Source: Acidimicrobiales bacterium (lineage in GTDB: Bacteria; Actinomycetota; Acidimicrobiia; Acidimicrobiales; UBA8190). Taken from it: 12,035 nucleotides of DNA. How positions within the stretch are numbered: the stretch's first letter is position 1; every line of letters begins with the position of its first letter. A program made the translations under genes and the position numbers. The notes under the pieces were generated by a model. That model did no database searches, was not told the DNA's origin, and worked only from the letters and a program-made list of their open reading frames with translations. Where the stretch lies: positions 1 to 12,035 of the forward strand of contig JASHZK010000098.1 in the NCBI GenBank assembly GCA_030042575.1, in the 5' to 3' direction. Positions 7,054-12,035 of the stretch are shown piece after piece.

Positions 7054-7083
7054 AAAGACACCCAGGGAAAAGACACCCAGGGT
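7054..7083. repeat. tandem 15-base direct repeat in a divergent intergenic region
   Basis: Unit 1 (7054-7068) AAAGACACCCAGGGA and unit 2 (7069-7083) AAAGACACCCAGGGT differ only in the last base. They lie between the carboxypeptidase gene (minus) and the next plus-strand gene, about 45 bases upstream of a candidate -10 box. The pair could be a double binding site for a regulator or a chance slippage duplication. I see nothing else recognisable in the roughly 130 bases between the two genes. Confidence 0.7.
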
Positions 7084-7115
7084 AAGGCCGTTGTCGGAGG
7101 TCGCTCCGTGGCCCC

Positions 7116-7559
7116 GTGGCAACCGGTTACAGTCACCGAGGACGTACCAGTGAGCAACGGGCGAGAAGTGTTCTCCCGACAGGAGCCACCATCAACATCG
7201 AGGAGTTCTACGCCCAGGACGAGCGTCGGCGACGATCCGAGGAGATCGAGCTCGGCACCGAGTGGCGTGACGCCGACGGAGCCCGTTACGAACTGTCATG
7301 GGTGGCCGACACCGGCGAGCTCTACGTGATGCGGGAACCCAACGTGCCCATGACCGAGGATCCCTTCGGCGACGTGTACCGCTCCGACGTCCCTGTCGAC
7401 GAGATCACGGTGGCCGTGGTGGGCTGGGTGCCGGAGCGGGGACAGATGGAGCAGGTGCTCGATGGCTGGGAGCAGGCCATGGCCGGGCCCAACAGCGTGG
7501 CGTGGGTCGCCGGCCGCTTGCGCCAGCACGGTGTGCCCCGCCAACAGGCGTCGATCTGA
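7116..7559 (+). CDS. conserved hypothetical protein, soluble
   Basis: The frame from GTG 7116 gives 147 residues, but the first 25 look non-coding (no ribosome binding site, Ser/Arg-rich) and a possible -10 box TACAGT (7128-7133) lies inside them. Clear protein sequence begins at 7191: NIEEFYAQDERRRRSEE, then ELGTEWRDADGARYELSWVADTGELYVMREP, then VDEITVAVVGWVPERGQMEQVLDGWEQAM and a C-terminal helix. An AGGAG lies exactly 5 bases before 7191, where the codon is ATC. With that start the protein would have 122 residues. It is polar and acidic, has no signal peptide or membrane segment, and has no Cys or obvious catalytic motif; the ELSWVADTGELYVMREP part reads as a small beta-sheet domain. I do not recognise the family and cannot give a function. 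It lies 33 bases before the next plus-strand gene, which has its own promoter. Confidence 0.75.
   Translation: MATGYSHRGRTSEQRARSVLPTGATINIEEFYAQDERRRRSEEIELGTEWRDADGARYELSWVADTGELYVMREPNVPMTEDPFGDVYRSDVPVDEITVAVVGWVPERGQMEQVLDGWEQAMAGPNSVAWVAGRLRQHGVPRQQASI
7128..7133 (+). promoter_or_regulatory. candidate -10 box TACAGT
   Basis: TACAGT fits TANNNT. Transcription from it would start near 7140, after the only standard in-frame start codon (GTG 7116), which would support translation starting further down. A matching -35 is not seen. Confidence 0.3.
7181..7185 (+). promoter_or_regulatory. ribosome binding site AGGAG in front of an ATC codon
   Basis: AGGAG ends 5 bases before ATC 7191, the ideal distance, and the encoded sequence becomes clearly protein-like at that codon. 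No ATG, GTG or TTG occurs in frame between 7116 and 7191. Confidence 0.5.
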
Positions 7560-7579
7560 CCGGCTGGAGCCCGCCGCAC

Positions 7580-7585
7580 CATACT
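7580..7585 (+). promoter_or_regulatory. -10 box CATACT with -35-like CTGACC, leaderless promoter
   Basis: CATACT is followed by a 7-base spacer and GTG 7593. At 7556-7561, 18 bases before the -10 box, CTGACC matches TTGACA in four of six positions. The box is identical to the one in front of the GT87-like gene at 2287. Confidence 0.5.
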
Positions 7586-7592
7586 GGCGACC

Positions 7593-8312
7593 GTGCAGAT
7601 CGCCAACCGGGCCGCTCCCCACCTCCTCCTGGGTGTCCTGACCCTGTTGTCGCTCGGTGCCATCTCCCTGTCGCTGGCCACCGCGCCGCCCAATGCCCAA
7701 GAGCAGCTGCGCACGGCGGCGGCCAACACCACCGGAGCCACCAGCTTCGTCTTGACCGACACCGTCTCCGCCGGTCCGCCACCCTCGGCCCACTCCCGCG
7801 CCGGGACGACCTCGGAGGGGGCCGTCCTCGTCTACCAGGCACCCGACCGGGTGGAGGAGACGACCACCGTGACCGGGAAAGTCGTGACCGCGCTGGTGGT
7901 GGGGACCCAGCGCTTCGAGGGCGCCGGCGACGGTAAGTGGTACCGGCTGGCCGGCTCGGCCGGCTCGGCCGGCTCGGCCGGTTCCCAGTCGTTCGGCCAA
8001 CAGGCGGTGTCGGAGCTGCTGTTCCCCTTGCGGTCGTTGACGGGCGCCGTCGCCGTGACCGCACGGGGCGGCGTCTACCACTTCGTCCCCGGACAGACCC
8101 ACCTGCTGCTCACTCGACTGCTGGGGGGGGTCCCGTCGGGCACCACGTCGTTCTCGGCTGCGGTGAGCGGCGAGTTCGTGCGGTTCGAGCAGGTCACGGT
8201 CACCAACTCCGCCGAACGCATCAGTGTGGAGCTGGAGCTGACCCGAGTGGGACGGGCGCCGGCCTTGGCCGTCCCTCCGGCCTCGCAGATCACCTCCACC
8301 CAGCCCGGATAG
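7593..8312 (+). CDS. secreted or membrane-anchored protein of unknown function, possible LolA/LppX-like fold
   Basis: The protein has 239 residues from GTG 7593. Residues 1-8 are polar with Arg6, 9-30 are a hydrophobic helix ending in ATA-P, fitting a signal peptide or N-terminal anchor; there is no lipobox Cys. The mature part starts with a helix (QEQLRTAAANTTGATSFVL) and then alternates beta-type strands: GAVLVYQAPDRVEET, KVVTALVVGTQRF, KWYRL, then a helix-rich FGQQAVSELLFPLRSLTGA and further strands to ISVELELTRV. A leading helix, then antiparallel strands with an APDR turn, is reminiscent of the LolA/LppX/LprG lipid-carrier fold, but that is only a resemblance. A short AGS repeat (119-131) makes a flexible loop. 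It is followed by an aldehyde dehydrogenase on the same strand, separated by inverted repeats, so a shared function is not implied. Confidence 0.75.
   Translation: MQIANRAAPHLLLGVLTLLSLGAISLSLATAPPNAQEQLRTAAANTTGATSFVLTDTVSAGPPPSAHSRAGTTSEGAVLVYQAPDRVEETTTVTGKVVTALVVGTQRFEGAGDGKWYRLAGSAGSAGSAGSQSFGQQAVSELLFPLRSLTGAVAVTARGGVYHFVPGQTHLLLTRLLGGVPSGTTSFSAAVSGEFVRFEQVTVTNSAERISVELELTRVGRAPALAVPPASQITSTQPG
7953..7979 (+). repeat. three tandem 9-base units (GGCTCGGCC) inside the secreted protein gene
   Basis: Units at 7953-7961, 7962-7970 and 7971-7979 are identical and encode Gly-Ser-Ala three times; a shortened unit (GGCTGGCC) precedes them. Gain or loss of a unit keeps the frame, so the loop length probably varies between strains. 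Confidence 0.85.
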
Positions 8313-8318
8313 CATCGG

Positions 8319-8340
8319 CTGGAACGGAAACCGGTTCCAG
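8319..8340. promoter_or_regulatory. inverted repeat between the secreted protein gene and the aldehyde dehydrogenase gene
   Basis: CTGGAAC (8319-8325) and GTTCCAG (8334-8340) are perfect 7-base arms around GGAAACCG. It begins 7 bases after the stop codon. It could be a weak terminator for the gene upstream or an operator for the dehydrogenase; there is no T-run. Confidence 0.5.
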
Positions 8341-8370
8341 TTCGGGTTCGTCCGGAGAGGGCGGGCCGGT

Positions 8371-8394
8371 CTGGGCGTGGCCGAAGAGGCCCAG
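8371..8394 (+). promoter_or_regulatory. second inverted repeat next to the dehydrogenase ribosome binding site
   Basis: CTGGGC (8371-8376) and GCCCAG (8389-8394) pair, with GGCC at 8379-8382 able to compete for the GGCC at 8388-8391. The hairpin ends 2 bases before GGAGGAGG, so it may affect translation of the dehydrogenase mRNA. It could also be a chance GC-rich structure. Confidence 0.35.
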
Positions 8395-8396
8395 TC

Positions 8397-8404
8397 GGAG
8401 GAGG
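8397..8404 (+). promoter_or_regulatory. strong ribosome binding site for the aldehyde dehydrogenase
   Basis: GGAGGAGG ends 4 bases before GTG 8409 and fixes this start. It is the only gene besides csoR here with a near-ideal site, so the dehydrogenase mRNA must have a leader, unlike the leaderless neighbours. Confidence 0.85.
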
Positions 8405-8408
8405 AAAC

Positions 8409-9878
8409 GTGGCAGGCGAGCTGAAGGTCTACGACCGGTTCTTCATCGGCGGCGAGTGGAAGGCACCGGCTGGTACCGGGACCGTCGAGGTCATCAACCC
8501 CAGCACCGAGGAGCCGGCAGGCCGGGCCCCCGAGGCCACCGAGGCCGACATGGACCGGGCCGTGGAGGCCGCTCGCCGGGCCTTCGACGAAGGTCCGTGG
8601 CCGCACCTGGCACCGGCCGAGCGGGCCCTCGTCTTGACCAAGGTGTCCGAGGCCATCCAGGCCGAGATGGCGGAGATGGCCGCCCTCATCACCACCGAGA
8701 TGGGTGCGCCGGTGTCGTGGGGGACCATGGGTCAGGTCCTGGCTCCGACCATGATCTTCAACTACTACGCGGACATGGCCGGCACCTACGCCTTCGACGA
8801 GGTACGGGCCGGGCTCATGGGCCCGGTGCTGGTCACCAACGAGCCGGTGGGGGTGGTGGCGGCCATCGCGCCCTGGAACGTGCCGCTGTTCATCGCCGCC
8901 GCCAAGCTCGCCCCGGCGCTGGTGGCCGGGTGCACGGTGGTGTTCAAGCCGGCGCCCGAGACCCCCCTCGACGCCCTGCGCCTGGCCGAGCTGTTCGAGG
9001 GTGCCGGCCTGCCCAAGGGCGTCCTGAGCGTGGTGCCGGCCGGCCGCCAGGTGGGCGAGTACCTGGTGCGCCACCCGAAGGTCGACAAGGTGTCGTTCAC
9101 CGGCTCCACGGTGGCGGGCAAGAAGATCGGGGCCATCTGCGGCGAGCAGCTCAAGCGATTCAGCCTGGAGCTGGGAGGCAAATCGGCGGCCATCGTCCTC
9201 GACGACGCCGACCTCGACGAGGCCCTGCCCATGTTGCTGGGCAACGCCATCATGAACAACGGCGAGGCGTGCATCGCCCAGACCCGCATCCTCGCTCCCC
9301 GTGACCGCTACCAGGAGGTGGTCGACGCACTGAGCGAGCGCATGTCGGCCATGAAGGTGGGCGACCCGCTCGACCCGGCCACCGAGGTGGGGCCGCTGGT
9401 GGCCGAGCGTCAGCGGGAGCGAGTGGAGGGTTACATCAAGATCGGCCAGGAAGAGGGGGCCAAGGTGGCCCTCGGCGGCGGCCGCCCGGCCGGCATCGAC
9501 CGGGGCTGGTTCGTCGAGCCCACGCTCTTCGTCGACGTCGACAACTCGATGCGCATCGCCCAGGAGGAGATCTTCGGGCCGGTGTTGGTCGTGATCCCCT
9601 ACGAGGGTGATGACCAGGCGGTGGCGGTGGCGAACGACTCGAGTTACGGGCTGTGCGGCTCGGTGTGGACGGCCGACCCCGACCGGGGCCTCGAGGTGGC
9701 CCGTAAGGTGCGGACCGGGACCTACATGTTGAACAGCCCGATCCCCATCGACTTCGCCACCCCCTTCGGCGGCTACAAGGAGTCAGGCCTGGGCCGGGAG
9801 TTCGGCCCCGAAGGGCTGGAACTGTTCCTGGAGCAGAAGTCGATCACCCTGCCGGCTGGTTACACGCCCAAGCTCTGA
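8409..9878 (+). CDS. NAD(P)-dependent aldehyde dehydrogenase
   Basis: The protein has 489 residues, the normal length of the aldehyde dehydrogenase superfamily, which oxidises an aldehyde to the acid. All key parts are present: the oxyanion-hole Asn157 in APWNVPL, Lys180 in VVFKPAPETP (cofactor), the FTGSTVAGKKI Rossmann turn (230-240), the general base Glu254 in LELGGKS, the catalytic Cys288 in GEACIAQTR, and the later EEIFGPVLVV and YGLCGSVWTAD. The Cys motif has Glu where many members have Gln (GQxC). The protein has no signal peptide and is cytoplasmic. Glu/Ala-rich helices in the first 130 residues and the sequence overall look like the broad actinobacterial class acting on aliphatic, aromatic or terpenoid aldehydes; the substrate cannot be read. 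No partner dehydrogenase, monooxygenase or regulator is adjacent. Confidence 0.95.
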   Translation: MAGELKVYDRFFIGGEWKAPAGTGTVEVINPSTEEPAGRAPEATEADMDRAVEAARRAFDEGPWPHLAPAERALVLTKVSEAIQAEMAEMAALITTEMGAPVSWGTMGQVLAPTMIFNYYADMAGTYAFDEVRAGLMGPVLVTNEPVGVVAAIAPWNVPLFIAAAKLAPALVAGCTVVFKPAPETPLDALRLAELFEGAGLPKGVLSVVPAGRQVGEYLVRHPKVDKVSFTGSTVAGKKIGAICGEQLKRFSLELGGKSAAIVLDDADLDEALPMLLGNAIMNNGEACIAQTRILAPRDRYQEVVDALSERMSAMKVGDPLDPATEVGPLVAERQRERVEGYIKIGQEEGAKVALGGGRPAGIDRGWFVEPTLFVDVDNSMRIAQEEIFGPVLVVIPYEGDDQAVAVANDSSYGLCGSVWTADPDRGLEVARKVRTGTYMLNSPIPIDFATPFGGYKESGLGREFGPEGLELFLEQKSITLPAGYTPKL

Positions 9879-9942
9879 GCCGACGCCCGGATCCGGCGGC
9901 GACCCCGGCTCCCGGTTGGTGGTTCGAGACGAGCGGTCCGTG

Positions 9943-10374
9943 TCACTGCCCGACGGTGGGGTTCGTGTCCACCGGGGCGCCAGCGGCGGCGGGCGAGAAG
10001 TTGTTCTGGCCTCCTTGGGCCACGCTGGCACACTGCTGGGTGAGGGCGATCACCAGGTCCGCCTCCGGCACCCGCGAGCTCTCCGACAGGGTGGTCATGA
10101 AGGCCTGCCACTGGGCGTTCTCGCCGGCGGCGGTGGCGGCCAGAGGAAGGGCGTCGCGCAACTGTATGAGGGCGGAGGTGCTGTCGGCCTGCTGGGTGGC
10201 GGGGGAGACATCGGTGGTCGACTTCTTGTAGAGGTCGAGTGAGCGGTCGACGTGGGTGCAGGCCTGGCGCACGAGGGCCAAAGCGTGGGCGTTGGCGCAC
10301 CCACCGAGCCCCAGCGCCGCTGCCACGCATACAGCGGCCGTAGCGACCAGCCGGGGCGCCCGACGGCGGGTCAT
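9943..10374 (-). CDS. small lipoprotein of unknown function
   Basis: The protein has 143 residues. A signal peptide with Arg3-5, Arg8 and a hydrophobic core (9-22) ends in the lipobox LGGC, with Cys26 as the lipidated residue, so the mature protein is tethered outside the membrane. The rest is mainly helical, with Cys39 and Cys115 that could form a disulfide, and a Pro/Asn-rich, unstructured tail (ANNFSPAAAG onward). The start ATG 10374 overlaps the stop of the upstream gene as ATGA (10374-10371), which means translational coupling; ATG 10386 and further upstream starts lie inside that gene and would spoil the signal peptide. No known family is recognised. The gap of 64 bases to the convergent dehydrogenase holds a short GC palindrome but no clear terminator. 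Confidence 0.8.
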   Translation of the reverse strand: MTRRRAPRLVATAAVCVAAALGLGGCANAHALALVRQACTHVDRSLDLYKKSTTDVSPATQQADSTSALIQLRDALPLAATAAGENAQWQAFMTTLSESSRVPEADLVIALTQQCASVAQGGQNNFSPAAAGAPVDTNPTVGQ

Positions 10375-10931
10375 TCGTTGAGCCATCCGGGGGCGGCCTC
10401 GAGGAGGTGACGGCTCACCGCCAGGCACCGGTCGAAGACGTCGCACAGCAGTTCCTCCCCGCCCAGCACCCGGGCCAGCGATACGGGGTAGCGGGCCACG
10501 ATGGACAACCGGCGTTCCGGGGCGTCGGTGGCCGAGGCGAAAGAGTCGATGGCCGAGACCTCCAGGGGCAGGTCGATGCCGCCCACGCCGGCCAGGTCGA
10601 TGGCCAGACGCAGCAGGTCGGGTCCATTGGGCAACGGCGGCAGGCCCCAGGTGAAGGTGAGGGGAAAATGGTACTCGTCGGGTGGCTCGGCCTCCTCGGG
10701 CAAGTCGATGACCGCGTCCTCGAAGGAAAGAAGGGTGCGAGGGTCGACCTCCAGAGCCAGGTGCAGGTCCAGGGGACCCCCGCAGCCCTCCTCAGGGTGC
10801 AGGTCGACTTCCCAGGTCTGGCGCAACGAGTAGGTCTCGACGAAGTGGCGCTCGTCGTGCACGTGAAATCCGTGATCGACGGAATGATCCTTGAGGTCGG
10901 CCACGTATCCGGCTACGTCGATAACGGCCAC
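10371..10931 (-). CDS. acidic protein of unknown function, cytoplasmic
   Basis: The protein has 186 residues from GTG 10931, with no signal peptide or membrane segment. It is rich in Asp and Glu and has a His-dense stretch at 16-29 (H16, H20, H23, H25, H29 in DHSVDHGFHVHDERH). Beta-type strands alternate with loops in the middle (TWEVDLHP, LDLHLALEVDP, FPLTFTWGLPP, RLSIVARYPV) and a helix closes it (ELLCDVFDRCLAVSRHLL). The His cluster might bind a metal, but these His are not in a pattern I know. It is followed by a lipoprotein gene through an ATGA overlap, so the two are made together. The family is not one I recognise; the strand pattern suggests a small beta-rich fold. Confidence 0.8.
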   Translation of the reverse strand: MAVIDVAGYVADLKDHSVDHGFHVHDERHFVETYSLRQTWEVDLHPEEGCGGPLDLHLALEVDPRTLLSFEDAVIDLPEEAEPPDEYHFPLTFTWGLPPLPNGPDLLRLAIDLAGVGGIDLPLEVSAIDSFASATDAPERRLSIVARYPVSLARVLGGEELLCDVFDRCLAVSRHLLEAAPGWLNE

Positions 10932-10940
10932 AGTGTCCGC

Positions 10941-10946
10941 AGCCTA
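10941..10946 (-). promoter_or_regulatory. candidate -10 box TAGGCT for the acidic protein-lipoprotein pair
   Basis: On the minus strand TAGGCT is followed by 9 bases and GTG 10931, so the transcript would begin at or within a few bases of the start codon. No ribosome binding site lies at a useful distance (GGGAG is over 20 bases away). Confidence 0.35.
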
Positions 10947-10965
10947 ACGGCTCCCTTCAGCGGCA

Positions 10966-10978
10966 CGGTCAGTGACCG
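10966..10978. promoter_or_regulatory. perfect inverted repeat in a divergent promoter region
   Basis: CGGTCA-G-TGACCG is a perfect 6+1+6 palindrome. It lies at the -35 position of the phosphatase promoter and about 20 bases upstream of the -10 box of the divergent gene, a suitable place for a regulator controlling both sides. No regulator gene is next to it. Confidence 0.45.
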
Positions 10979-10988
10979 GACGGCCCGG

Positions 10989-10994
10989 TAGGGT
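10989..10994 (+). promoter_or_regulatory. -10 box TAGGGT, leaderless promoter of the phosphatase gene
   Basis: TAGGGT is followed by a 7-base spacer and GTG 11002, the same layout as at 7580-7593. No ribosome binding site is seen before GTG 11002. Confidence 0.45.
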
Positions 10995-11001
10995 CGGACA
11001 G

Positions 11002-11772
11002 GTGGACGACGACCGGCTGCTCGGCCTCTGTCACCAGGTGGTGGACGCCGTGGCCGGCGCTCTCGGGGAGCTGGACGACTGGCGGGGTGCCGGGCAGCGG
11101 CCGGGGCAGTACGGCATCGACTTGGTCGCCGACCGAGCGGCTCTGTCGGTGCTGGAGGGAACAGGTTTGGGCGTGCTCTCGGAGGAGAGCGGCACCCGCC
11201 ACGCCGACGCCGAGCTCGTGGCCGTGATCGATCCCGTGGACGGATCGACCAATGCGGCGCGGGGATTGGCCTGGTTCGCCAGCAGTGTGTGCGTCATCGA
11301 CTCCGAGGGGCCGCGTGCCGCAGTGGTGGCCAACCTGGCCACCGGCATCCGCTACCACGCCGTGCGGGGAGGAGGGGCGTGGCGGGGCGATGCCCCGATA
11401 CACCCGAGCGGCGCCACCGACATGCACAGGGCGCTGATCGGGTTCTCCGGCTATCCCGACCGTCATTTCGGATGGTCGCAGTACCGTGCCTTTGGAGCGG
11501 CCGCCCTGGACCTGTGCGCCGTGGCCGAGGGCACCCTCGATGCCTTCTCGGTGGTGGGGGCGTCCCGCCTCGGGCCCTGGGACTATCTGGGCGGGGTGCT
11601 GCTGTGCACCGAGGCCGGTGCCTCGGTGACCGAGCTCCAGGGGGCCGAGTTGTGCGTCGTCGACCATGGGGCCCGCCGCATGGTGGCGGCCGCCGCCACT
11701 TCCGAGCTCCTGGGCCAGCTACAGGCTGGTGCGCGCCCTGGTCGTCCGGCTCCGGCCACGGGTCGGACATGA
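11002..11772 (+). CDS. inositol monophosphatase-family phosphatase
   Basis: The protein has 256 residues, usual for the Mg2+-dependent, lithium-sensitive phosphatase family (IMPase/FBPase/CysQ). The metal and substrate motifs are complete: DLVAD (40-44), SEESG with Glu61 and Glu62, IDPVDGSTN (76-84) with Asp77 and Asp80, GAAALDL (165-171), and PWDYLGG with Asp194, the last metal ligand. It is cytoplasmic. Substrates in the family include inositol-1-phosphate, fructose-1,6-bisphosphate, 3'-phosphoadenosine phosphate and histidinol phosphate; sequence alone does not decide, though inositol phosphate is plausible in an actinobacterium that makes inositol lipids. The start at GTG 11002 rests on the TAGGGT box 7 bases upstream; the frame extends to ATG-type codons at 10972, but that would place coding sequence over the promoter. 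The stop overlaps the next gene as ATGA. Confidence 0.92.
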   Translation: MDDDRLLGLCHQVVDAVAGALGELDDWRGAGQRPGQYGIDLVADRAALSVLEGTGLGVLSEESGTRHADAELVAVIDPVDGSTNAARGLAWFASSVCVIDSEGPRAAVVANLATGIRYHAVRGGGAWRGDAPIHPSGATDMHRALIGFSGYPDRHFGWSQYRAFGAAALDLCAVAEGTLDAFSVVGASRLGPWDYLGGVLLCTEAGASVTELQGAELCVVDHGARRMVAAAATSELLGQLQAGARPGRPAPATGRT

Positions 11773-12002
11773 CCAGCCGGCGGCGACTTCGACGCGTCGG
11801 GGAACGAGAGCAGGTCCCCCGACGTCCGCGTCTGGCTCACTTCCGCGCCGACGGCACGGCCAAGACCCGTTTTCGCTCTCAGGCCGACGCCGAGCGGGCC
11901 GCTCTACAGGCACGGTTGGATCACGGCACCCTCGTCGGTTCGTACCGGTGCGAGATGTGCGGTGGCTGGCACCTCGGCAGTCGAGCCGACGGCGATCTCT
12001 GA
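11769..12002 (+). CDS. small basic protein with a half zinc-ribbon motif
   Basis: The protein has 77 residues, starting with ATG 11769, which overlaps the stop of the phosphatase gene (ATGA), so it is translated by coupling. It is strongly basic at the N-terminus (nine Arg in the first 21). A central part (FRADGTAKTRFRSQADAERAA) ends in a helix. At 59-69 YRCEMCGGWHLG has CxxC (Cys61, Cys64) and His68, a CxxCxxxH that resembles the Y-x-C-x-x-C-x-x-W-H motif of small actinobacterial and phage proteins. One zinc finger half is present, so zinc binding needs dimerisation or a fourth ligand such as His51 or His24. It could bind nucleic acid, but no function is known to me. It was chosen as the start because the overlap and composition fit; the longer frame upstream is a shadow of the phosphatase gene. 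Confidence 0.75.
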   Translation: MTSRRRLRRVGEREQVPRRPRLAHFRADGTAKTRFRSQADAERAALQARLDHGTLVGSYRCEMCGGWHLGSRADGDL

Positions 12003-12035
12003 GGCAGCCGAGCCACGGAGGTTGGTGCCCCAGCC
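12003..12035 (+). other. right-edge end, no gene recognised
   Basis: The last 33 bases after the small zinc protein gene contain no recognisable gene or terminator hairpin. A feature might begin here beyond the window. Confidence 0.3.

Noticed and set aside
4560..7085. 841-codon open frame on the plus strand
   Set aside because: It runs over the permease in another frame and opposite the carboxypeptidase; composition is low-complexity His/Arg/Gly, and both of those genes have clear family motifs.
8123..8130. Run of eight G inside the secreted protein gene, possible phase-variable switch or frameshift
   Set aside because: The frame is intact through the run and the sequence after it continues as sensible protein; one homopolymer in GC-rich DNA is not evidence of switching.
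7296..9074. 592-codon open frame on the minus strand
   Set aside because: It is antisense to three plus-strand genes, one of them a certain aldehyde dehydrogenase; composition is Gly/His/Arg-rich.
7937..9304. 455-codon open frame on the plus strand
   Set aside because: Another frame over the secreted protein and dehydrogenase genes, without domain similarity.
10375..10446. Longer N-terminus for the lipoprotein
   Set aside because: It would overlap the upstream gene by about 70 bases and place an Arg/Pro-rich stretch before the signal peptide; the ATGA overlap start gives a standard lipoprotein signal.
1..12035. CRISPR array, transposon, phage or toxin-antitoxin or defence genes
   Set aside because: No spaced repeats, terminal inverted repeats, transposase or integrase motifs or known defence domains were seen on either strand.

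Overview
The window comes from a GC-rich bacterium, most likely an actinobacterium. Support for this is the strong preference for G or C at third codon positions, the frequent GTG starts, several genes whose start codon lies 6-9 bases after a TANNNT -10 box (leaderless style), an actinobacterial-type CsoR with its operator, and GT-C-like membrane proteins. The Acidimicrobiia are my best guess for the lineage; that is an inference from the look of the proteins, not a phylogenetic result. I see no rRNA, tRNA, insertion sequence, phage gene or CRISPR array. The region reads as ordinary chromosome with nearly every base used.

Left part (1-4086): three large membrane proteins that look like GT-C-type glycosyltransferases or close relatives. 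Two lie on the minus strand: a partial gene that runs off the left edge and whose first membrane segment leads into an SSDEAVAG motif, and a complete 573-residue protein with a DSD motif after its first membrane segment. The third (595 residues) is divergent on the plus strand and shares a ~99-base bidirectional promoter region with the second. The two complete proteins end in a soluble, probably extracytoplasmic, domain. A role in transferring sugars from lipid carriers to cell-envelope acceptors is likely but unproven.

Copper module (4140-5637): a perfect 15-base CsoR-type operator overlaps a promoter that drives csoR (Cys-His-Cys copper triad intact) and, 30 bases downstream, an ArsP_1/DUF318-type permease. 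Copper probably releases CsoR and switches on the permease, in place of the more usual CopA P-type ATPase.

Middle (5649-9878): a minus-strand penicillin-binding D,D-carboxypeptidase of the S11 family, which ends 11 bases from the permease in convergent orientation and has an altered second active-site motif. It is followed on the plus strand by a conserved hypothetical protein with a puzzling start codon, a secreted or membrane-anchored protein of unknown function, and an NAD(P)-dependent aldehyde dehydrogenase with all catalytic residues.

Right part (9943-12035): a minus-strand pair (a 186-residue acidic protein of unknown function and a small lipoprotein) joined by a 4-base ATGA overlap. 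Divergent from it is a plus-strand pair, also joined by ATGA: an inositol-monophosphatase-family phosphatase with all metal ligands and a 77-residue protein with a half zinc-ribbon motif. The ~70-base divergent region holds a perfect inverted repeat and a promoter for each side.

I did not find a clear-cut new multi-gene system. The items most worth following are the CsoR-permease module, the SxN-to-GAN change in the carboxypeptidase, the possible ATC start, the recurrent leaderless promoters and the two uncharacterised ATGA-coupled pairs.
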